From an uncultured Clostridia bacterium (GTDB taxonomy: Bacteria > Bacillota > Clostridia > Oscillospirales > Oscillospiraceae): a stretch of DNA of 64,000 bases. Within the stretch, counting starts at the first letter, position 1, and each line of letters starts with the position of its first letter. The stretch lies in NCBI GenBank assembly GCA_945873295.1, contig CAMCCS010000002.1, positions 1-64,000 of the forward strand, written 5' to 3'. Under the pieces are notes generated by a model, which saw only the letters and a program-made list of their open reading frames with translations, did not search any database and was not told the DNA's origin. Below, piece after piece: positions 57,024 through 64,000 of this stretch. Made by a program: the position numbers and the translations under genes.

Positions 57024-58440
57024 AAAGCCCGCTTCCCGCGGGTATCGGAACGCACAGTTCCGGTATGCATCTACCTATGTGGTGATTACCCTGGTCGTTC
57101 TGATTTTTCTGAACCTTTACTGTTCCAGGATGAGCCAGCAGCTTTTCTATCAGAGCAAAGAGTCCTCTATGATCGAAAAATGCCTGCTTGCATCCGATGA
57201 GATCTCCGGACTGGAGGTACTGAATAACAACACAATTTCCGGGATCGTCAGTCAGCTTGACAGCTTAACGGTGACAAGGCTGATCGTAACAGACCAATCA
57301 GGAACCGCCCTTTATGACAGTGATAACTTCTGTATTGGAAAACTTGTGTTTCTGCCAGAGGTTGTCAGCGCCATAGCCGGAAACAACGTTTTCTCCTGGC
57401 AATATCACGCTGGTGTCATGAATTCCCGGGCCGCCACCCCAATCTTCTACTACGGCAGCATCGTCGGCTGTGTGTACATGACGGAGTACGATACCTCCCA
57501 GGGCGCTCTGATCCAGCTTTTGCAGCGCAGCCTGCTGGGAATTACCGTGATACTGGAACTGGTGCTGGTGGTTTTTTCTGTTATTTATGCCACCAGCTTC
57601 TCTCTGCGGATTCAGAAAATCATGAACTCCATGCGGATCATCCAGAAGGGTGACTACACCCACAAGGTAGCGGTGGGAGGTAACGACGAGCTGACTGTGC
57701 TGGGGAACGAATTTAACTACCTGACAGAGCGGCTCCAAACATCGGAAGAAAAACGAAGTCGGTTCGTTTCCGATGCTTCCCATGAGCTGAAGACTCCCCT
57801 CGCAACCATAAAGCTGCTGTCCGACTCCATACTGCAGAACGACATGGACCCCAACACAGTGCGGGAATTTGTTGAGGATATTGGAAACGAAGCGGAGCGG
57901 CTGAACCGGATGACCGCTAAGCTTCTCTCTCTGACCCGGGTAGACGGAGAACGGATCTCAGAGAGCGAAATAATCTACCTGGCTCCTACCGTCCGGCGGG
58001 TTTCCAAAATGCTCTCACCCATGGCGTCGAAGGCGGGTATTCAGTTGGAAATGGATTTGGATGGGGATGCCCCAGTACTGATCCTGGAAGACGACCTATA
58101 CCAAATCGTTTTTAATCTGATGGAAAACGGAATCAAGTATAACCAACCTGGAGGCAAGCTCACCGTTTCCCTGCACAGAACAGAGGACAATGCCGAACTG
58201 ACAATACGCGATACCGGGATGGGTATTCCGCCGGAGTCTCTCCCCCATATTTTTGAGAGGTTTTACCGGGTAGATAAGGCCCGTTCCAGAGCGTCCGGCG
58301 GCAGCGGACTCGGTCTTGCCATCGTTCGGGCCATTGTCCAGCGGAACAAAGGCCAGATCCGGGTGGACAGCACCCTAGGGAAAGGCTCCTGCTTTACTGT
58401 GACATTCCCTGTCTTTGATACGGAGGTGGACAAGGAATGA
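57001..58440 (+). CDS. Sensor histidine kinase (HAMP, HisKA, HATPase)
   Basis: SDASHELKTPLATIKLLSDSI; FNLMENGIKYNQPGG; RDTGMGIPPESLPHIFERFYRVDKARSRASGGSGLGLAIVRAIV. TTG start overlapping the regulator gene. Confidence 0.95.
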   Translation: MVTISANKKPASRGYRNAQFRYASTYVVITLVVLIFLNLYCSRMSQQLFYQSKESSMIEKCLLASDEISGLEVLNNNTISGIVSQLDSLTVTRLIVTDQSGTALYDSDNFCIGKLVFLPEVVSAIAGNNVFSWQYHAGVMNSRAATPIFYYGSIVGCVYMTEYDTSQGALIQLLQRSLLGITVILELVLVVFSVIYATSFSLRIQKIMNSMRIIQKGDYTHKVAVGGNDELTVLGNEFNYLTERLQTSEEKRSRFVSDASHELKTPLATIKLLSDSILQNDMDPNTVREFVEDIGNEAERLNRMTAKLLSLTRVDGERISESEIIYLAPTVRRVSKMLSPMASKAGIQLEMDLDGDAPVLILEDDLYQIVFNLMENGIKYNQPGGKLTVSLHRTEDNAELTIRDTGMGIPPESLPHIFERFYRVDKARSRASGGSGLGLAIVRAIVQRNKGQIRVDSTLGKGSCFTVTFPVFDTEVDKE

Positions 58441-58934
58441 AAAAAATTATGTGCATGCTGACGCTTCTTTCGTTAATGGCATCTTTTTGCGCCTGTACTT
58501 TTTCTCAGGCCGATACCGTCTCTTTTTATTACCCCCGGGCCGACTTTCTATATGATGAACCGGACGGTGTCATTGCATCAGAGGAACGGGATGCAGCAGG
58601 CCATACCGCCGATATGCAGTATCTGCTTTCGCTGTACCTGATGGGCCCCCTGAAACAGGAGCTTGTCTGCGCATTTCCAAAAAGTACCCGGCTGCTCTCT
58701 GATTCCAGAGACGGCAGCCGGATGCTTATCGAGCTGTCAGATACTTCCGAAAGCCTTACAGATGCAGAATTCTCTCTGGGCTGCGCCTGCCTGGCGCTGA
58801 CCTGCATCAAAGCATCCGGCGCGGAAGAGATCGTCATTACCAGCGGAAGCCGCACCCTTACAATTCGGGAAGATGCGCTTCTTCTTTATGAACAACCATT
58901 TCCCACTGCGTCAGAAACGGAGGAAACCAAATGA
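58437..58934 (+). CDS. GerMN-domain-like lipoprotein
   Basis: Cys-containing signal MASFCACTFS; QYLLSLYLMGPLKQELVCAFPKSTRLLSDSRDGSRMLIELS. Confidence 0.7.
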   Translation: MKKIMCMLTLLSLMASFCACTFSQADTVSFYYPRADFLYDEPDGVIASEERDAAGHTADMQYLLSLYLMGPLKQELVCAFPKSTRLLSDSRDGSRMLIELSDTSESLTDAEFSLGCACLALTCIKASGAEEIVITSGSRTLTIREDALLLYEQPFPTASETEETK

Positions 58935-59686
58935 AATGCATTTCCTGGAATGTCAATGGCCTGCGTGCCTGTATGGGCAAGGGCTTTGCGGATTTTTTCA
59001 ATGAAGCGGATGCCGACTTTTTCTGCCTCCAGGAGACAAAGCTCCAGGAGGGGCAGATCTCCTTTACACCGCCCGGTTATGAATCCTTTTGGAACTACGC
59101 TATGAAAAAGGGATACTCCGGCACGGCAATTTTCGCAAAAAAACCGCCCCTCTCCGTCCGGATGGGAATGGGAATTGAAGACCTGGATACGGAGGGAAGG
59201 CTGATCACCCTGGAATATCCGGACTTTTATTTTCTGACCTGCTATACGCCCAACGCCCAGCGGGAGATTGTCCGCATCGACCATAGGATGCGCTGGGAGG
59301 ATGCCTTTTTGAACTATCTACGGACTTTGGATCAGCAAAAGCCTGTCATTGTCTGCGGTGATCTGAATGTTGCTCACCGGGAGATCGATTTGAAGAACCC
59401 AGCTGCAAACCGCGGAAACGCAGGATTTTCCGATCAGGAACGGAACTGTTTTCAGAGGCTTCTGGATAACGGCTTTACCGATTCTTTCCGGTATCTTTAC
59501 CCTGACCAGACGGGTGCTTATTCCTGGTGGAGCTATATGTTCCATGCCCGGGAGAAAAACGCCGGATGGCGGATCGACTATTTCCTGGTATCTGACCGGC
59601 TGCGGGACAGGATTCGAGATACGCCCATTTACAGCCAAGTTTTCGGCTCTGACCACTGTCCGGTTGGTTTGGAACTGGATTTATAA
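58931..59686 (+). CDS. Exodeoxyribonuclease III / AP endonuclease
   Basis: MKCISWNVNGLRACMGKGFADFFNEADADFFCLQETKLQEGQ; CGDLNVAHREIDLKNP; GSDHCPVGLEL. Confidence 0.95.
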   Translation: MKCISWNVNGLRACMGKGFADFFNEADADFFCLQETKLQEGQISFTPPGYESFWNYAMKKGYSGTAIFAKKPPLSVRMGMGIEDLDTEGRLITLEYPDFYFLTCYTPNAQREIVRIDHRMRWEDAFLNYLRTLDQQKPVIVCGDLNVAHREIDLKNPAANRGNAGFSDQERNCFQRLLDNGFTDSFRYLYPDQTGAYSWWSYMFHAREKNAGWRIDYFLVSDRLRDRIRDTPIYSQVFGSDHCPVGLELDL

Positions 59687-59687
59687 A

Positions 59688-60086
59688 TCACATTTTTTCT
59701 TTGGTTCGGATTATCGCGCCAAGTTGCTCTCCCTGACGGGCAAGGTAGGCATCCTTCAGCCTGGAGATGTAGGAAAAGGGTTCCTCAGGATAGATCGGCA
59801 CAAACCGCTCCCCGGGACGATCCGCGTGCTTCGGCACAAGCCTGAATTCCATTTCTCCCTCTCCCAGCCGTTTCACCGGGATCCGGGTATCCAGCCCAAA
59901 GCCGCCGTCCATGGGTACCACGATCCCCAGGTTTTCCTCCCGGGAGCCGCAGCGGACAAAAAGCCTGCACATAACGTCTCCTGACAGGCGGCAGCGGCAG
60001 TGAAACAGATAATAGAGGCCCTGACGGAGCACCTGGACTTTCCCCGCCGGCACCTGTCCAAAAAACACTTCACAGTTCGTTAGCAA
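59688..60086 (-). CDS. Hypothetical protein
   Basis: 132-aa ORF convergent with exoIII. Confidence 0.6.
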   Translation of the reverse strand: MLTNCEVFFGQVPAGKVQVLRQGLYYLFHCRCRLSGDVMCRLFVRCGSREENLGIVVPMDGGFGLDTRIPVKRLGEGEMEFRLVPKHADRPGERFVPIYPEEPFSYISRLKDAYLARQGEQLGAIIRTKEKM

Positions 60087-60092
60087 AAAAAT

Positions 60093-60123
60093 CCCCCCTG
60101 CCGTATCCTATGCGGCAGGGGGG
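60093..60123 (-). terminator. mazF terminator
   Basis: CCCCCCTGCCG-cataggata-CGGCAGGGGGG then ATTTTTTT on minus strand. Confidence 0.88.
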
Positions 60124-60144
60124 CAATTATTCGCTTTTGGGGCT

Positions 60145-60507
60145 TCATGAATGCAGACCAAAGCTGACAGCAATGGCATCATCCACCTGTGCCATCTGTT
60201 TATCGTCCAGGCGTCCCATATGTTCCCGCAGGCGGCGCTTGTCAATGGTACGGATCTGCTCAAGCAGAATCACGGAATCCTTTGTCAGTCCAACGCTTCC
60301 CCCGGGAATATTTATATGTGTGGGAAGCCGGGCCTTGCCCGTCTGACTGGTAATAGCAGCGGCGATCACCGTTGGAGAATGCCGGTTTCCGGTATCGTTC
60401 TGAACAATGAGAACAGGCCGGGTCCCCCCCTGCTCGCTGCCCACCACCGGGGACAGGTCGGCGTAAAAGATGTCGCCCCGCTTAACTGTGCTATCCATAG
60501 GCTTCAC
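60145..60507 (-). CDS. MazF/PemK (EndoA)-family mRNA interferase
   Basis: VKRGDIFYADLSPVVGSEQGGTRPVLIVQNDTGNRHSPTVIAAAITSQTGKARLPTHI. Confidence 0.93.
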   Translation of the reverse strand: MKPMDSTVKRGDIFYADLSPVVGSEQGGTRPVLIVQNDTGNRHSPTVIAAAITSQTGKARLPTHINIPGGSVGLTKDSVILLEQIRTIDKRRLREHMGRLDDKQMAQVDDAIAVSFGLHS

Positions 60508-60673
60508 TCTCCGTGCATATCTTTGGCGCGCTACCGGACGGAATCCCTATGTAACGCGGCTGTATCTATTGTCCCACGCACAGAGGATTTTTATACGGTT
60601 CTTCGGGAAATACCCGCAGTTTTCCGGCCCAGTACCGCCTCCACATCATCCTATGATCTTTCACGGCAAAAAG

Positions 60674-61231
60674 CTACGAAATAGTAAAAGAAGCGACTTC
60701 CAGTGACAGAATCTTCCGTCCGCTGTAGAGAATCTCCGCTTTGACCGGCATATTCTCCTCGTTTATCCAAATATCCAGGTGGAGTGCATCGTCCCGGTAG
60801 CTGTCGTCCATACACAGGCGGAGGTATTCCCCATCCATACCTGCGGAGGACAGATAGCCGGAGCGCAAGGTTTTGAGCAGGAGCCAGGGTGCGCTCACTG
60901 GCGTCACCTGCCCGTCCGCCATCAGAGGAAAGGACAGCGCGGTATCTTCAAAGGTCAACGCGCCCCCCGTCCCGGTGATCCGGCCGGTTATCCCGGCAAT
61001 GCTCTCCGGAGCCTCCACGGCAAAGGAAAGGTTTCCCTGTGTATCCCCCTCACAGTCCAGTGTGAAGGTATGCAGCTTGTCCCCGTAGTCTGCTGTGACC
61101 TTCGCCGTAAAAGTGCATGATCCTTTTTGCAGTTTTTCCCGCAGCATAAGACTTCGGTTCATTTCTCCGGAGGTCCCGCTGCAGCCGGACAGGAAAAGCA
61201 CAAGCAGTATGACCGCACCAAACCGTTTCAT
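60674..61231 (-). CDS. Hypothetical (LolA-like?) lipoprotein
   Basis: Lipobox LVLFLSGCSG; beta-rich; next to hydrate dehydratase. Confidence 0.65.
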   Translation of the reverse strand: MKRFGAVILLVLFLSGCSGTSGEMNRSLMLREKLQKGSCTFTAKVTADYGDKLHTFTLDCEGDTQGNLSFAVEAPESIAGITGRITGTGGALTFEDTALSFPLMADGQVTPVSAPWLLLKTLRSGYLSSAGMDGEYLRLCMDDSYRDDALHLDIWINEENMPVKAEILYSGRKILSLEVASFTIS

Positions 61232-61243
61232 GGAAAGCCCGCC

Positions 61244-62101
61244 TTATTTCAGAAGTCGCGGCAAAACTGCCAGCATGTCCGTAGGCAGCATACCATACTG
61301 CCCCAGCTCCCTGGCACACAGATCTCCAGCGGCTCCGTGGAACCAGCAGCCGCATGCCGCCGCCTCCATAGGCCCAAGTCCCTGACCCAGAAACGCTGTA
61401 ATGATCCCTGCCAGCACATCGCCGCTTCCACCCACAGCCATGCCGGGATTTCCGGTCAGGTTGCGGTAGCTTACAGTGCCGTCGGTGATCAGCGTTCCCC
61501 TACCCTTGCGCACCAGAACACACCCAAGCGTCCGGGCAAGGTTTATCGCTGCTTCGGCACGGTCTGACGATGTGTCGCCGCCAAGCCGGGCAAATTCCAT
61601 TTCATGTGGGGTCAGGATCGTAGGATACTGTCTTCCGCGCAGTAAAGCTTTATGCTTTCCCAGCAGATTTATGCCATCGGCATCCACAACTACCGGACAT
61701 TTCGCCTCCCGAAGGACTGTTTCCAGTGCGGCAAGGGCGCCTGAGGACTGTCCCAGCCCGGGACCGATAAGCACCGCGTCCATACCGGTAAGCTTATCCT
61801 CAATCAGCGCCACGGCATCCGGACTAAGTGCTCCATCCGCATCTGGAAGGGGAAAAACGATGGCCTCATTCAGCTTTACCGCTTCAATTGCATAGATACT
61901 CTCCGGTACCCCCAGAAACACCAGTCCTGCCCCGGCACGAAGCGCGCCCATTGCGGCCAGATACGCGCTACCGGTATAGCCCCGGCTGCCACACAGAAGA
62001 AGGATCCGTCCAAAATTCCCTTTATGGGCATAAGGATTCCGGTCCGGCAGCAGGGCCAGAGCCTGCTCCCCGGTCAGTTCCACCATAGGCTTTCCTCCCA
62101 T
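61244..62101 (-). CDS. nnrD: ADP/ATP-dependent NAD(P)H-hydrate dehydratase
   Basis: KGNFGRILLLCGSRGYTGSAYLAAMGALRAGAGLV; VLIGPGLGQSSGAL; VVDADGINLL; ILTPHEMEFARL; NPGMAVGGSGDVLAGIITAFLGQGL. Confidence 0.92.
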   Translation of the reverse strand: MGGKPMVELTGEQALALLPDRNPYAHKGNFGRILLLCGSRGYTGSAYLAAMGALRAGAGLVFLGVPESIYAIEAVKLNEAIVFPLPDADGALSPDAVALIEDKLTGMDAVLIGPGLGQSSGALAALETVLREAKCPVVVDADGINLLGKHKALLRGRQYPTILTPHEMEFARLGGDTSSDRAEAAINLARTLGCVLVRKGRGTLITDGTVSYRNLTGNPGMAVGGSGDVLAGIITAFLGQGLGPMEAAACGCWFHGAAGDLCARELGQYGMLPTDMLAVLPRLLK

Positions 62102-63612
62102 CAGTCCAGCTGATACAGTGCAGTAAATTTCTTGGTCAGATAATCGGTATAATACTTCGGATCAAATTTGCCGCAGGCTTCCGCAAAAAGCACCCCGGGC
62201 TTTTTAAAGCTGGCATATTTGTGAATATGCGCTTTCAGCCATCCGGTAATCCGGGAAAGGTCGCCCTTTGCCACATCGGCGTAAATATCTCCCAGCTCCT
62301 GCTGCATGCAGCAGAGCATCTGAGCGCCGTAGGCACTGCCCAGCGCGTAAGAGGGGAAATATCCAATACTTCCGCCGGACCAGTGGGAATCCTGAAGACA
62401 GCCTTGCCGGTCATTGGGGACCTCCACCCCCAGGTATTCCCGGTAAAGCTCGTTCCACCGGGCAGGTACATCCGAGACGGAAAGCGCTCCGGAAATGAGC
62501 TGCTTTTCGATCTCATAGCGGACCATGATATGGAGGGAATAGGTTAGTTCGTCGGACTCCGTGCGGATGAGACTTGGCTGGGCCTTGTTGACAGCCCGGT
62601 AGAACATTTCTTCGTCCACATCCTGAAGCTGCTCCGGGAAAAACGATTTGATTGACGGGAAAATGGCATGGATAAAAGGTCTGCTCCTGCCAATGATGTT
62701 TTCGTAGAACCGGCTCTGGCTTTCGTGAATTCCCATGGATACACCGCCGCTGAGGACGGTTGCATTATACTGATCGTCCGCATTCAGTTCATAGAGCGCA
62801 TGCCCGCCCTCGTGGATTACGGAATACATACTGGAAGCCAGGCTGTTCTCGTAATAATGGGTGGTAATGCGAACATCTTTATTGTTAAAATTCGTGGTAA
62901 AGGGATGCTCCGTTTCTGCGATGCCGCAGTAGTTACGGTCCAGGCCCAGAGTTTTCATCAGATAATCGGAAAGCCTGCGCTGCTGCTCCACGGGATAGGT
63001 TCTGCGCAGAAAGCTGTCATCAATAGGCGGCTTCCCGGAAATCTTCTCAATCAGCGGCACGATGGCATTGCGCAGCTGGGAGAAAAAGGCATCCAGCGTA
63101 ACCATGTTCATACCTTCCTCATACTCGTTAAGCAGCGCGTCATATGGGGCCATCTCAGGATTGAAGTACCCTGCAAACTTCCGGTTATAATCTACGATCT
63201 TTTCCAGATACGGCGCAAAGGAAGGAAAATCATTTTCATTTTTCGCCTTTTCCCACACGGCACCCGCATCGTTCAGCAACACCTGATAGGCAACGAATTC
63301 TTCTGCCGGGATCTTATGGGACCGGTCATAGTCCTTCCGGATCACTTCCAACTGCCGCACCCGGACCGGGTCCAGCTCCTGAGCGTGGGATTCCAGGTAG
63401 GAAAGAAGCTCCCCTCTTTCCGGACTGGTGGAAAGGTCATAGATGACCCTGGAAAGGACCTCCATGGTATTCCCGCGGCCAATATAGCTTCCCTTTGGCG
63501 CGGCGGTGGCGGCATCCAGATACAAAACCCCCATGGCATGGTTATAGGCGGCCTCCGTTTTCTGGGTTCGGTCCAGAGCTTCCAGAGCCTGGGCAATGGA
63601 TTCATACTGCAT
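62101..63612 (-). CDS. M32 family metallocarboxypeptidase (Taq-type)
   Basis: VIHEGGHALYELN (HExxH-like HEGGH), GVSMGIHESQSRFYENIIGRS, 503 aa. Confidence 0.92.
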   Translation of the reverse strand: MQYESIAQALEALDRTQKTEAAYNHAMGVLYLDAATAAPKGSYIGRGNTMEVLSRVIYDLSTSPERGELLSYLESHAQELDPVRVRQLEVIRKDYDRSHKIPAEEFVAYQVLLNDAGAVWEKAKNENDFPSFAPYLEKIVDYNRKFAGYFNPEMAPYDALLNEYEEGMNMVTLDAFFSQLRNAIVPLIEKISGKPPIDDSFLRRTYPVEQQRRLSDYLMKTLGLDRNYCGIAETEHPFTTNFNNKDVRITTHYYENSLASSMYSVIHEGGHALYELNADDQYNATVLSGGVSMGIHESQSRFYENIIGRSRPFIHAIFPSIKSFFPEQLQDVDEEMFYRAVNKAQPSLIRTESDELTYSLHIMVRYEIEKQLISGALSVSDVPARWNELYREYLGVEVPNDRQGCLQDSHWSGGSIGYFPSYALGSAYGAQMLCCMQQELGDIYADVAKGDLSRITGWLKAHIHKYASFKKPGVLFAEACGKFDPKYYTDYLTKKFTALYQLD

Positions 63613-63695
63613 AGTGCTCGCTCCTTTTCTTAAATTGTATTTGAAAACAACATATCACGTTCTTTCCGGTTCGTCAAGGAAAAGAGAAAAAGTGC

Positions 63696-63724
63696 TTGCA
63701 AATTACATTTTATTGTGTTACTAT
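63696..63724 (+). promoter_or_regulatory. Sigma-A-like promoter for the T-box leader
   Basis: TTGCAA - 17 nt - TACTAT. Confidence 0.75.
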
Positions 63725-63727
63725 TGG

Positions 63728-63996
63728 GAAGATATGAAAAAGCAGTGATCGGGCTGCCTTGCGTTGGTTTTGCGCACACAGCGAGAGCGGGATGGTGGAA
63801 GCCGCTTGCGTGCAGCGTTGGGCTTTCTCCCGGGAGCCGCCGCCTGAATACAGTATGTGAGTAGGGCCGGACGGGTGATGCCGTTATCCATCTTGGACAT
63901 GGTTGTGTCCGAAAGCGCGCCGTTTTCAGCGGCGAAAATGCGGGTGGTACCGCGGAAGCATTGCCTTTCGTCCCGGTTCGGGATCGAAAGGTTTTT
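63728..63996 (+). promoter_or_regulatory. T-box leader (tRNA-sensing riboswitch) with terminator; downstream gene outside window
   Basis: GCGAGAGCGGGATGGTGGAAGCC distal region; GAATACAGTATGTGAGTAG specifier region; GGGTGGTACCGCGG antiterminator; CCTTTCGTCCCGGTTCGGGATCGAAAGGTTTTTT terminator. Confidence 0.93.
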
Positions 63997-64000
63997 TCAT

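Noticed and set aside
62668-63633. 321-aa plus-strand ORF
   Set aside because: Antisense to the M32 carboxypeptidase with clear HEGGH motif.
1-64000. CRISPR array or canonical defence island
   Set aside because: No regularly spaced direct repeats and no Cas, restriction or known defence genes recognised apart from the methylase-like domain of the ICE protein.

Overview
Low-to-mid GC Firmicutes (Clostridia/Oscillospiraceae-like) chromosome segment. Nearly every gene call rests on recognising protein families from the supplied translations; no database search was run. About 1-17.9 kb is part of an integrative conjugative element (ICE), truncated by the left window edge: a >2,050-aa SNF2-type helicase/N6-methylase ORF with a TnpV-family ORF nested out of frame inside it, several small ICE proteins, a sortase-pilus locus (two class C-type sortases, a YPKN/LPQTG backbone pilin, a thioester-domain LPDTG adhesin), and ParB/ParA. 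The rest is mostly ordinary chromosome: metF/MetV/MetV-RnfC fusion operon, ispA-xseBA-TsaD-like-nusB-asp23, pfkA, ABC exporters, xerD, coaD/rsmD, uvrC, an SPFH/zinc-ribbon pair, MATE, GNATs, tRNA-Thr(CGU), UDG, DacA-like carboxypeptidase, a two-component system, exoIII, MazF, NAD(P)H-hydrate dehydratase, an M32 carboxypeptidase, and a T-box leader at the right edge. The strongest leads are (1) the same-strand overlapping TnpV gene inside the helicase/methylase, (2) a ~1.18-kb integrase-less island carrying a toxin-antitoxin pair between an intact tRNA-Thr and a displaced 45-bp copy of its 3' half, (3) a MetV-RnfC fusion next to a second MetV and MetF, (4) a mobile pilus locus with a thioester adhesin and hairpins between its genes, and (5) a 183-bp MITE-like palindrome.
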